From contig JNEN01001230.1 in the NCBI GenBank assembly GCA_000697355.1, positions 62,001-126,000 of the forward strand: a stretch of DNA of 64,000 nucleotides, given 5' to 3'. Origin of the DNA: Syncephalastrum monosporum B8922 (lineage: Eukaryota; Mucoromycota; Mucoromycetes; Mucorales; Syncephalastraceae). This document shows positions 46,253-57,589 of this stretch, in pieces. Made by a program: the position numbers and the translations under genes. Each line of letters begins with the position of its first letter. Within the stretch, counting starts at the first letter, position 1. The notes under the pieces were generated by a model. It did no database searches. It had not been told where the DNA came from and was given only the letters and a program-made list of their open reading frames with translations.

Positions 46253-48749
46253 ATGCTTTTCGACCGCTACCGAAAAGCCAAACGCCCCGATGATGCCACA
46301 AGGTCAACTGACCTGCCAAAGTCGGCTGGCTTTGCCGGTGCCTTTTTCCGCAAATTGCCCCATTTCACCAAACGTGCCTGGCAAAGTCATCACCATCACC
46401 AACAACAAAAGCGTCAAGACTCCGGTGTCAGCATGGCCGTCGCTGCTCCCCGTCACTCTGCTTCGCTGCCCAACATTCACCGCTACGGATTGGACAACAA
46501 GATGGACGACTCTCATCCAGCCCCCGCTCCGGACCACTTCACCCTAGCAGAAAAAAGTCATGACGACGGCAACGAGAAAGAGGCACACGATGCTACCGCC
46601 AAACGCCCGAAGCCCGTGGCAACCACTTCGACCCCGGCTCTTCATGGTCTATCGCCTGCACCTCCTAAGCGTCAGCAGCAGCAGCAGCAGCAACAGCGCT
46701 TACAGAAGCGCCATTCCATCGAGCATACCCGCCCTTCTTCTTCCAGCTCCACTTTTTCGTCTTCTGCCGCTCAGCCTGCAAAACGTGTCCGCAGTTGTAA
46801 GGACAAATCATGTGGCAACATCACCGACGGTGTGACCCGGCTCTCTGTCACGGATGATGGCACTCAGGACCAGAACGATCGTCTACAGTCCACCGTTGTG
46901 CCGCTGAGATCCCAAAGTCACCAGCTCTCCTCGTCGCAGGCCAGCAAGCAGCCCTTGCCACGTGCACATTCGCTCTCCTCGTCTGCCCACGGCAGTAAAG
47001 CACCATTGCGCGAGATCAAGGGCAGACCGCTGCTGCCGGATCAGCTCGCTACCATGTTGTCCAATAACCACAAGGACCTTTTTTTGATCGATGTGCGGAA
47101 CCTTATGGAGTATCAGAGACATCGCATCCGTGGTTCATTAAATGTTAACCTGCCCTCGCTTCTCATCAAGCGCTACCAACGAGGCACGGTATCCAACTTT
47201 AATCTCGAGAACTTCATCACCACTGCCGAGGGTCGCGAGCACTATGCTCAGTGGCAAGAGCAACAGAAACGCACCCAGGAACAGCAGCAGCAACAACACT
47301 CATCTGCCCCGGGTGCTTCCATCTTGGAGCAAAAGGCGGCCCAGGCCGCTCTTCGCATGCAAAAGCGTAACAGTCTGTTCCTCGGCACGGTCTGGGTTGT
47401 CTATGACGATGAGATGAGTGAGACCCAGCCGACTTCGCCGGCATGGACTCTCCTGAGCGTGCTCGAACGAGCCCTCCAAGCACAGCCTGGGGCAAACGAA
47501 GTCGTGTACTTGACCGGCGGCTTCCACGCCTTCGAACGTGAATACAGCGAGCATTTGATTGAAGGACCAGAGGACGATGCTGAGGACCTACTTCATGACC
47601 ACATGGACGCCAGGCATGCGTCCGAGCAACAGCAGCAGGACTGCTCTTTTCATGTTGAAACCCCTCGTCGATCTGCTAGTTACACCATTGGCTCGAGCGA
47701 TAAGAATAGCTTGAGCCGTCGCACAAGCTTATTTAGTCTGGACACCCAAGCCGCCCGGGCTAATAATGCAAATGCGCTGGCACGCCGGGCTAACAGACGA
47801 TCTAAAGCCGCAGCCGCAAAGGCAAACAGCAGCGCCTCGAATCTCGTTCTCAACACATCCACGACAAATATCTCTTCCAACATACCCGATGAAGGTGTCG
47901 CCGCCCTTGGCGAGTCACTGTCCACCCATTTAAGCCACACCAACAAAAATATCATCAGCACCACTACTGACGGTCTCCTTGGTCCGCCCCAACTGCTCCA
48001 GGCGCCGAGCGCTACCACTTCAACGTCTTCTTCCTCGCCGCTGGCGCGCGTGCTCGAAGACGATGACGAGATGCCCATCACAGATGGCTCACCCCGTACT
48101 GAGAGCGATTTTGATTTTATCATTTCCGAGATCATCCCCGGCTTCTTGTATGTGGGCCCCGAGATCGAGACGCCAGAGCAAGCCGACGAGCTGCATGCGC
48201 GTCATATTCGGCGTGTCCTGAACATGGCTGAGGAATGCGACGATCTACTACTCCAGGATACCATGGTGTACCGCAAGATCTCTGCGCGGGATACCGTCGA
48301 AATGAAGAACATCGACTGGGTGATGATGGAGGCCGTTGGCTTCATTGGTACGCAGATAATCCCCATTTGCTTTGACGCGCCGTATTGATTTTTTCGTCTT
48401 GTTTCAATGTGTAGAGGATGCAAAGCGAAAACATGAGCCCATTTACGTCCACTGCAAAGCGGGCAAGTCGCGCTCAGTAACAGCCATCCTGGCCTACCTA
48501 ATCACTTCGGAGCGCTGGACCCTCAAGCAAGCTTATCGCCATGTGATCAAGGCACGACCCAACATGTCACCCAACATTGGTTTCATCGCTGAGCTTATGA
48601 AGATGGAAGGACGGGTGCACGGTCGTGTGAGCAGCTTCATGGAGTCTGACTGGCAGTCGACTGCCATGCCCAGCCCTGAATTCACACGTGAACTGAAGCA
48701 GCTGGAGCTCGCATGGCAGCAATCACCCAAAACATCCCACCAAGACTGA
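46253..48749 (+). CDS. Rhodanese-like / dual-specificity phosphatase (MAPK-phosphatase type)
   Basis: Two exons, 46253-48347 and 48415-48749, give 809 residues. A low-complexity N-terminus with Gln and Ser runs leads to a rhodanese-like domain around residues 255-440: LFLIDVRNLMEYQRHRIRGS, then WVVYDDEMSE. A Ser/Asn-rich spacer follows. The catalytic domain starts at IISEIIPGFLYVGPEIETPE and carries the active site V-H-C-K-A-G-K-S-R-S with Cys712. Asp in the ARDTVEMKNIDW segment may be the general acid. The order rhodanese then DSP is that of MAP kinase phosphatases, where the rhodanese-like part docks the kinase. The single 67-nt intron falls just upstream of the active site. The target kinase is unknown. 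Confidence 0.9.
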
Positions 48750-50235
48750 ATATAAACGAACATGTGCTTTTCTGAATTCCTCCTCAGCGCAGTATACCTC
48801 CCTGTCAACACGTACGCATCCCAAGATGCACTGGCAATAATAAAGAACACCGTTGCTTTGGTCCAACGGCGTGCAGCCGAAGAGACATCTTTCATCCATT
48901 ACTGCTTCCCTCTTTTGATTTTTTGCCCGTTCACGTTGCTTCGGCTGCTTATGCATGCATAATGGCATACAACCTGGATCCGGATGCACGTGGTTTTAAG
49001 GCACACATACAAAAGTGTCCAGCAAGACGATCATACCTGTCAATCATATGTATGATTAGTATGAATACCAAATGAGATTTTGAAAAATGCTCCTCATATT
49101 TGATCGTCAGCGCCCACCTTGCCTTGGTATCTCGCTCATGCTCTCCATAAAGATAAAGCGCTGGGAGTTATCAGAAATACCCTGTACTGTCGCATCCAAA
49201 CAGTTGTATCACAGGTAGACACGTTCAGCGTCGTATATAGAATGTTTGAGTTGGTGAATCCGTACAAAAGTGCTCGATACAGTATGCCAACTGAGCTGAT
49301 AGACCTGCATGACGTATCCTACCCCAATACATCGATTAAAGACAGACATGATAAGAAATGGCGCATAGATCTCCATCCATGGTAAAGATACGACGAGAGC
49401 ATATGGTACTAGAAAACTGTACATATTTATCAGCTTTTCGTGTGCACGCCCGTTACACAAAACGTTGATTCGCCTGTGTAGAATCAATTCTTTTAATGCT
49501 TGCTTCAATTTCGCGAATGTCGTTTGCTGAGATCGGAAACTAGCAAGTAAGATCCTAATATCTGGTACCTCTCCAGCAGAGCACATTCGGCACCTTTTCC
49601 CTGTTTGTGCTCCTTTCTCATTAGTGAGCGTGGTAGCCGAGTAGAGCAATGAATTTTTTGAAACGCGTCGATTCCTGTCAGGGTCCTTTGGTCTGCCTTT
49701 CTTTTCCCATTGATGCACAGGACCAAAAACCTTTGCCTAAATGTCGATCGATGCAATGAAAGAGTGCTGCTGCTTTTCCTCATGTCTGCTTCTCTTCTTT
49801 TCCAGAGTTTTTTTTTTTTTTTTCAGATTTTTCCTCCGCCCATAAGTGAAGTGGACCACAGCTAGAAACGGAAACATGTCTTATTTGATGTCAAGCCCAC
49901 TCCTTTCCCTTTTTCGTTCGTTCCTCCTCCATCGCCCTAGCCTGCGATAGAAGCCGGGTAAGAAAGATATTGACACCCTTGTCCCCATGGGGAGACACCA
50001 AGAAGCGTTTTCAACACCCAAAAGCGGGTTACATTTCTTTCTCGTGCTCAGTACCGATGTCTCGCATCTTAGGATCTGTAGCGATAAAAGGGGCTCATTA
50101 TGCAAGTATATCAGCCAAAAGGAAGGGAAAAAAAGGAGACCATAAAGCCCTATTGAGCTCCAGCGGTATAAAAGGACCCTCACCTCCATTTATTCTTTGT
50201 CTGGAAACAAAAAGACACACATTTTATTTTCCAGG
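48750..50235. other. Intergenic with promoter of the small secreted peptide gene
   Basis: About 1.5 kb without a convincing gene. A long T run (about 49807-49823) and CT-rich stretches occur. The right end has a strong TATA box at 50167-50174. Confidence 0.5.
50167..50174 (+). promoter_or_regulatory. TATA box of the small secreted peptide gene
   Basis: TATAAAAG lies 69 bp before the ATG at 50236, a good distance for initiation at about 50195-50200 in the following A/C/T-rich leader. Confidence 0.65.
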
Positions 50236-50460
50236 ATGCGTTTGACACTTTTATCCATTCTCCTTGCTATCGCATACGCTGGCGCATTTGCTGTTAATCG
50301 AGAGACTCCCAGTCCACATGCTCTTGCGCGACGTGATCGACCCAAAGTACGCATTGGTACAACCGTACTCCCAGCCGATATGAAAGGAGGAAAGAAGCGC
50401 TGGGTAGACTATGAAGAAGGTGTCACCCACGGCAAGCGACGTTTAGCTCGTAACCACTGA
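50236..50460 (+). CDS. Putative secreted peptide precursor, 74 aa, with dibasic processing sites
   Basis: An intronless frame of 74 residues starts with a textbook signal peptide (MRLTLLSILLAIAYAGAFA, likely cut after Ala19). The remaining 55 residues have no Cys. They contain three dibasic Kex2-type sites: Arg32-Arg33, Lys53-Lys54-Arg55 and Lys67-Arg68-Arg69. Between the last two lies an 11-residue segment, WVDYEEGVTHG, whose Gly followed by basic residues looks like a processed-peptide end. A TATA box 69 bp upstream supports expression. A GTATGC...TTGTAACAG segment right after the stop could be a 3'-UTR intron. I know no family for it; a secreted regulatory or wall-associated peptide is a reasonable inference, not shown. 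Confidence 0.6.
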   Translation: MRLTLLSILLAIAYAGAFAVNRETPSPHALARRDRPKVRIGTTVLPADMKGGKKRWVDYEEGVTHGKRRLARNH

Positions 50461-50946
50461 AAAAGGTATGCTTTGTGTAGCCTTTTCACCAATGACATAC
50501 GTACTTACGTGTCGTTGATTGTAACAGGCTGGTACTTTTCGCTGCTATATAATTTTTAAATTCTCTGTTTCAATCACTACATTCTCGTGGCAGCAGTGCT
50601 GGGCCAAGAGAGTGCAGATCGATATGTCTTGAGTCCTAGCCTTACAGTAATAGTATCTCTTATATTTAATTTCTGTCATAAACATGAGGGTTATAGCCAG
50701 CTAATATTTCCCAAGATGCATCATTTATGCCAGAGTACCTGCGCAGTGTGTGCCGTGTGCCTGAACAAAGCCCGCTATTTGGGTAAAAAAGGATGAGCTG
50801 CTAATTTTTAGGATTGAACTCGGCTCTTCTGAAATAGGTGCGTGGCACATCGATGATATCAGCTGAGCTGCTTATCACCCGTACGTGTCTCTTGCTGGTG
50901 TTTGATGCAGTGTTGTTCTCACTTTCTTTCGCTTTAGTCATACACA
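50461..50946. other. Intergenic
   Basis: 3' flank of the peptide gene and promoter of the adenine phosphoribosyltransferase gene. Only short, uninformative frames. Confidence 0.5.
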
Positions 50947-51650
50947 ATGGGTCCTTCAAGAAACAGCACGAGCAGCGACCTGGATTATGTCTTTAGCCTC
51001 CTCCACCGCTATCCGGGCTTCCCGAAAGAGGGTGTAAACTTTTTTGATATTTTCCCTATCTTCCAAGACCCAGCTGCAGTTGAGATTATGATGGATGCCT
51101 TTTATCAGCATGTCAAGGATCAGAAAGTCGACGTGGTTGTAGGTATGTCATAAGCTGTCCGTCATGGTAGAGCTGAATGTCCAGCGTCCGAGGTCAGCCC
51201 TTTCTTACAAACGATTCTTTTGACTGCTCCAGGTCTAGAAGCTCGCGGATTCTTAGTGGGTCCAATGCTGGCTCTTAAGCTGAGCGTCCCCTTTGTCCCC
51301 GTGAGAAAAGAAGGCAAGCTCCCAGGCAAGTGTCTCCGTGTCACATATGAGAAGCACTACGGTCCGGTACGCACGTACAATGCCATGCGAGCTCGTGCCA
51401 TGTCCTTATCACCCTTTTTCTTCTTTTCCTCTAGGATACGTTTGAAATACAGGAAAGCGCGATCCAGCCAGGGGCTCGGGCAGTTATCATTGACGATGTC
51501 CTATCTACGGGAGGGTCGGCCTTTGCTGCCGGCGCCCTCGTGAAACAATGTGAAGCGACAGTTGTCTCGAACCTGTTCATTCTCGAGGGCAAGCGACGCA
51601 ATGGAGCGGCCCTCCTGGATGCACCTGTATTTTCACTGTTCTCCGTCTGA
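50947..51650 (+). CDS. APT1: Adenine phosphoribosyltransferase
   Basis: Three exons, 50947-51142, 51233-51366 and 51435-51650, give 181 residues, the normal length. Landmarks are [48 protein letters not shown] and the PRPP-binding loop [20 protein letters not shown]. The end VFSLFSV matches the family C-terminus. It salvages adenine to AMP using PRPP. Together with the GAR transformylase 5 kb away it is the second purine gene of the window, but they are not co-transcribed. Confidence 0.95.
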
Positions 51651-51928
51651 GTACTAGTTAGATAAAAAGGGAACTTTGTTTGCATATACATTGGAAGAGA
51701 GTTAGAAAAGGGGTAGGGTAACTGAAGCTCTCCCGGTGAACTGATACAGGCATTTTTTCCGCTCATGTACAATGGGGAAGGGGGGGGGGGAAGAAAGAAA
51801 TAAAAAAAAAGGAGAGGCACCGTTTCTAGAAACAAAAATGGTGGTATCAAACGGGAATGGGAAGTTAAAATATAAACAAAATGTGCAATAGAAAGAAAAA
51901 AATATGTCTGCGCGTTTTGGCCTCATGC

Positions 51929-54900
51929 CTAAGGACTGGCTTCTGTAGCAGGAGTAGTAGCGGAGGCAGCAGTGATTTGCACCGTGTCTTGACCAATATC
52001 GCTGCTGAGTGGGAGCAGCTTTTCTACTTCTGCATGGGCAGTTAGTATCACCCAATTTCCTTTACACAACATTAGACTTACTTTGTGTCAAATGTTTGCC
52101 GTAGGTATACTTCCTCACGGAATGGAGATGCATTCTGATCCTGCTCACCAATAGATCGCGTTGCTCTCCGTCGTCCACAACGTCGAGCATTTTTTGTAAT
52201 ACATAGTTGGCATACTGGTCCTTCATGAGCGTCAACAGCGGGTAGGATCTATTGTCATGGAGGAGGGCGGTCAGACTAGGGTTCATATTGGCTCCATTTC
52301 TTTGCGCACTTACCCGTCAGGACGTGTCAAAAGAACCTCGTCGATCAGTGCATGGCGATCCTCCTTGCGCCCATAGGCGACGCACTTTTCAACGACGTTA
52401 CTGGCAAATTTGTGCTTGCTCAGCTGCAGGACATGTCCTCGAATCTTGGCAATGATCATGGCCTTGTCTTGCTCTTTACCATGCTCCAGAATGTGCTGGA
52501 CAACGTAGTTGCCATATTGATCTTGCACAAGCTGGCTGGTGCACCGGTGCAGTTCCTCTAAAAGACGACCCTGTAAAGAAGTAAGCTTCCATTGTTTAGT
52601 CACGACCGCATATCCTTACCGTTTGGTCATCTGGACAGTGCTCAAACATTCTTTGGATAACACGGCACCCATAAGGGTGTGTTGCCAGATGATAGACTTG
52701 ACCGTGGAAAGTGTCAATGATGAACTGAATGTGTTGCGAGGGCACGCGCTCGATCGCTTTTTGGACCACGTGGTTGCCGTTCTGGTCCTTGACGCACTTG
52801 AGCACACTTGAGTCTAGTTCGCTGATCATGGTGGCTTGCTGATCGATCAGGACATGCTCCAAGGCTTTCTGAACAACGCGGCAACCGTACATTTGGAGCG
52901 AGAGCGAGAGAATATGTCCTTCCATATGCTTGGCGAGAATCGTCTTCTGGGTCTGATTGCCGTGCTCAAAGAGCTTCTGGATTACATAGTTGCCAAAGAC
53001 ATCCGTCATCAGCTGGAGGCAATTGGGTAGTATTTCATCAAAGACGAGCTGCTTTTCGTCGCTGCTTGCTGTTTCCAGCTTTTGTTGGATAAAGCGAGAG
53101 CCATGCTGGTCACCACTAAACTCGACAACGTGATTCACAATATCCTGCGAAAAAGACGAAATAAGCACAGGCTATATGTCTCCTTTTCTTTCCAGATATA
53201 CCTTCAATTCATATTTTTTGTTCTTGTTGCTGCGGAACTCTTCCAAAAGAGGGCTTCGAATGATATGTACAACGTCCGAGCCGGCAGGCGAAGATGCACC
53301 GCTATTGTCGTGAAGGCGCGATCGAAGCGCAGTAGTCCCACTGCCTGACGCCGCCGCTGCGGCTGCGGCTGCCGCCGCGGCAGCAGCTGCAGCTGCACTG
53401 GACGGAGACATGTTGGGTGTGTTACCTGGACGGTTGTAGATACCGCCAGATCCATAATTACCAGCGCGTAACATTTCATGCGACTGCTGCTGACGGAGCA
53501 TTTGATCTCTCAGGAAAAGAATTTGCTCTTGCTGGAGCATTATTTGCCGCGATTGCAACTGACGAATGAGTCGGTCGTTCATGTACTGGTCGTTGTTACC
53601 CCCGGCGGGCATTTCAAGCGACGGTGCGCCGTTGCGTGCCATGTGAGGTGGCGCCATAGGGTTACCACTGGCGGTGGCAGCAAGCTCGCTCCACTGTCTT
53701 GGGTCTTCATCGGGACTCATTGGCATAGAGGAAAACCCAGACAAAGAGGGGGTCGATGGATACTTGTTAAGCTGTTGGCGATTGTGCAAGTCGATGCGCT
53801 GTCGACGTGCGCCCTCCATAATACTTGCGAAGTCATCAGCCTCGGGCTGGAACGGGCCATAAACAGGCGATATCGCCCCACTTCTAGGCTCCATCTCAAA
53901 GGGACTGTTCACTATGTCCACTGTTACCATCGGGTTCATTCAGGCTGATCCAGCTTCATACGTACCTGGTGATAGCATGCCCGTCGGTGTTCCAGCGTTA
54001 CTCCAGGCATTTTCGCTAAGCATAGCATCAAGGCTCTGAGGAGGTGCTTTGGTGGTTCCTTGCTGACCCAGCCATTGCATATAGCGCTGTTGCTGCTGTT
54101 GCTGGTTGGGTCGCTGCACGGTATTCGTCAGCATCATTAGAATAAGAAAAGCATTACGCGATACATACCTTATCACTGAGACCGAGATTGTTCATTCCGA
54201 GCATCATGCTGCTGTAATCGTCTACCGTGGAAGGCTGTTGACGTCCTCCACGTTGCTGCTCCAGGTTGCTCGGGTGAGTCCCAGGTGGCGTCGAACTTGC
54301 GCGAGGAGGGGGCGATGCGGCAAAATTGTAGCGTGCGAGGGGCGATATCGGACGAGCAGCATGAGGCGGCTGGAAAGAAGCAGTATCAAAAGGAACGGTT
54401 TGTTGGAATGGGTCTGGATATCCACCAATGTCCGCCATGCCGGCCGCCAATTGATTGTAGCTGTCCTGGTGATAGTCGCTGTTCCGTGTCGATGAGGAAG
54501 AAGAGACAGCACCGCGCAAAGTAGGGTGATCAACTTCGGAGCGCTTGATTGTGTTGTTCGTAGGGGCGTTGAGCGAGTCGGGCTGGCGAGCAAAGGGCGA
54601 TACGGGGCGCATTAGGTTCTATAGCGGAAAAGCATGTAAGAAAGATCGAAAATCATGTCATCATCGGTTATCCTTACTCCGCTCGAGGCCGGGGTACCAT
54701 TAGGCTGGTCTGCATGAGGAGACATAAAACCGGAGGCGGCAGCGGAAGCAGACGAGGCAGGCTGCCACGGTCTGCTCATGGTGGATGGGTTGTTTCGATG
54801 AAAGGTCTCCTCGGCAAAGGCATTAAAGTAACCGACGTCTAGACTGCTCATCAGGAAAAGAACCTCGTGGCTAATTTGTATCACCGCCCATTTTTTCATT

Positions 54901-55511
54901 TTTATATACCTGAATCACCGAATGCGCCTGGCGTCTTGTCATTAGTGGATGAAAGCGCAGACCACACCTGGCCGGACGGATCATACAAGGGCGATGCAAC
55001 TGCTGCAGAGGAATTATCCCATGCACGTTGCTGGTGCTGGCCTTGGGCATAATGCTGAGGATGGTGCTGAGCGTGGTGAGACTGCTGGAGAGAACGCATA
55101 GGGTCGGTGGCGAGAGGAGTCGTCGCAGCCGAAGACGAGGACGCGTCGCGTTGCTTGTCGGTCGGGAACGGATAGTAAAGCAAGTTCTGATCTGGCGGCG
55201 CACTGCTCGGCCGCTGGTCATACTCTCGAGGCGAGTCCAGATACAGCTCGGCTTCTCCGTCGCGATCTCGCATGAGCGCTGCCAGCTGTTTAATTGTCAT
55301 TGGAGTGAGTATGACTCGAACTTGAGTATCTCTCTACATATACATGTGCATGTACATGTACATGTCCATGTAATACTATATGAAATATATAAATATATAT
55401 TGTATAATTTACCTGGCCCTGAGGTTGATTACGCGCTTTCGGCTGCTGAATGTCCAGTTGCTGATGCTGCCTGGCACCCGGATAATCGTTCATAAATACA
55501 TTTCGATGCAT
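51929..55511 (-). CDS. Pumilio/PUF-family RNA-binding protein
   Basis: Ten exons: 55511-55413, 55285-54910, 54838-54678, 54618-54169, 54113-53966, 53920-53202, 53144-52620, 52570-52314, 52248-52082 and 52029-51929. Phases agree, giving 1,000 residues. The long N-terminal half is low-complexity, rich in Ser, Pro, Gln and His with a poly-Ala run of about 16. Eight PUF repeats fill roughly residues 640-975. Each has the helix-2 code residues, for example [73 protein letters not shown] and [11 protein letters not shown]. Such proteins bind UGUA-containing 3'UTRs and repress or localise mRNAs. Intron 1 (127 nt) is unusually long here and holds an ACATGT-type microsatellite. The start at 55511 has a second ATG six codons in. 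Confidence 0.93.
55339..55372. repeat. ACATGT-type hexamer microsatellite
   Basis: Imperfect run of TACATG/CATGTA units inside intron 1 of the Pumilio gene. Confidence 0.7.
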
Positions 55512-56482
55512 GGCTTTGGCTTTTTAGGACGTAAGGAGCAAGGCTTGAGGAGCAGGAGTGATGAGGCAGTGAATGAAGGTAAGAAAAAAAAAATGATAGT
55601 CAAGGTCCTTTCTCCCAGAACGTTGAGATGACAAGGCAAAGGAGGAGGTCACTGTGCGTTGTGTAATGCTGCGTTACTGTAGGTGTGTTTGAGGAGGGGT
55701 AGAGTGGAGTTGACGGGGATCGCAGTAGACGATGCGCGCCCAGTTACAGCCCAAGGAAGAGAAAGAGTAAGAGAAAGAGAAGAAGAAAAGAGAGAGAGGA
55801 TATAAAAGAAAGGATGAAACGTTAAGCTTGCGACAGCGCAAGTCAGTGACAAGAAAGAAGGAGTTCAAAGGACTGCACCCAATCGTGGAAGGGGGATTGG
55901 AAAAAAAGAATCCGTCAGAGAGATGAAAGCATTCAACGTCTCAGGTCTCTGCCCAATTTCTTTTTCCGTCAAGTCGACAACTCCCCCATTTAAAGTTTGC
56001 GGTATAACAACACCAGCCGTTTCCTCTTTTGGTCACTTCGCAACGAGGTAGCGTCCTCATCCGCCCATTCTAGACACACTTTTTCATCTTTGCGTTGGCA
56101 CTTTCTCTAATGACTTCACTGTATCTTATTCACATCCTCATATATCTTACGATAGTCTCCCCAGCATACCATACTCATATCCACTCTGACTTCATACACG
56201 ATTTGCCTTCCGAATCCTTCTCTTTCTTCCTGCTTCTTCACAGTCCACCCTCCACGTTGTACGTAACACACTTCCTTTTACACTCCAAACCTCGTGAATT
56301 AATGTTACGTTACTGACGTCAAATTGGGTGGCAACAATACAACTTATACTATACCGTATACTTGACTTTTATAATGTTATCCGTCCGTTTTCAAGAAATC
56401 CACTATCGGCGCCTCCGAGATCTTTGGTCTCAAATTCTACGTAGTTTGATATGAAAACTTACTTGATCATATACACGACAGT

Positions 56483-56484
<2 letters not shown>

Positions 56485-56520
<36 letters not shown>
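56485..56520. repeat. (AT)18 microsatellite
   Basis: Uninterrupted AT dinucleotide run of 36 bases, read directly from the sequence. Confidence 0.95.
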
Positions 56521-56522
<2 letters not shown>

Positions 56523-56646
56523 CTATCTCCAGCATATAGCCTGGAAAGCACTATACGATGTAATCTATTACCATTTTGTTATGAGCTCTAGCGTAACCTA
56601 TCTTAACTGATGAGAGGCGAAGTCTATTTTACTTGCACTATTTTCT

Positions 56647-56880
56647 ATGAAGAGACATCCGTATGTGTTGTACTTCGGGATGGCGATCGCGATTTTTTAC
56701 GCGGCTACTTATGTTGCTACATGTCAAATCGAAGACATGTTTATACTATCTCGGGATATCGAGGACTGGCCCAACACCGGTTGCAGTTTTTGCGGATGGT
56801 GCAAGCCCTCATTTCCCGAAGCATATTTTATTCAGATGTCGCGTGAAAGTCTCATACACAGACCCTCAACAACGGCGTAA
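56647..56880 (+). CDS. Doubtful small membrane/secreted Cys-rich ORF, 77 aa
   Basis: ATG-to-TAA frame. The N-terminus MKRHPYVLYFGMAIAIFYAA is basic then hydrophobic, like a signal peptide or anchor. The rest contains a Cys-x2-Cys-x2-Cys group (CSFCGWCKPSFPE) whose CGWCKP core recalls thioredoxin-type active sites, but nothing else of that fold fits in 77 residues. No splice or promoter support. It may be chance. Confidence 0.25.
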   Translation: MKRHPYVLYFGMAIAIFYAATYVATCQIEDMFILSRDIEDWPNTGCSFCGWCKPSFPEAYFIQMSRESLIHRPSTTA

Positions 56881-57157
56881 CAAAGTCATATTTGACTACA
56901 AAAGGACTATACAGTACAGTACAGTAGAATAGGTATAACGCTATCCGATCCTGTGAAACCGCTTACGCAGGGAGGTAGTATACAATATTCATGAAGCGTA
57001 GCACCTCGTTCTTACAAAGCTAGCTACCCCAACAGCCAAGTTGCAGTTTCAATGTTATCATTGGGATTCTTGATGATATACATGACCCTGAGACACTTGG
57101 ATGTAATGTTCAATCAAGGCTTACATTAGAATGACTGCACGCATTATATTATATTTG

Positions 57158-57589
57158 TCAGAACAAGCTCCAGTAGTCTGTGCCGGTGAGTGCACAGACC
57201 CTGAAAAATGTGCCGCATACACCGCGTGATATGTGACACCAATTCTGATCTGGCAAAGCACCCGATATCGGACCGTCTAATGCAGAGTGCCTGCGGGCGT
57301 TGAACACCGGTTGTGACCATCTGTATATCGTATCATACTCACCGTTGTAGTATCCGTTAGGACATGCTTCTAATTCCATGACCTATTCTCGGAAAGAACA
57401 TTTCTAGCAGAAGCCTGTAACTACTACAGTTCCAGAAGGTGGTATGGGAAATAGATGCCGGGGAAAGTTTTCACGTACTGTATACGTGAAGCTGGCCTCG
57501 GCCAGGGTTTCTTTATACATAGTATGGTATAAATCAATCGGCAGTGCGAAATTCATGAACAGCAACTTCAGGAGTACAGTTGAGAGCAT
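57158..57589 (-). CDS. Doubtful small secreted-type spliced gene
   Basis: An ATG at 57589 opens MLSTVLLKLLFMNFALPIDL, signal-like. A GTACGT donor after TYT and two intron-like segments (about 64 and 62 nt) lead in phase to a last exon. That exon reads WSQPVFNARRHSALDG, then NWCHISRGVCGTFFRVCALT with three Cys in 15 residues, ending at TGA 57158-57160. The product would be about 100 residues. The second donor (GTCATG) is weak. I know no matching family; it could be a degraded gene. Confidence 0.25.
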
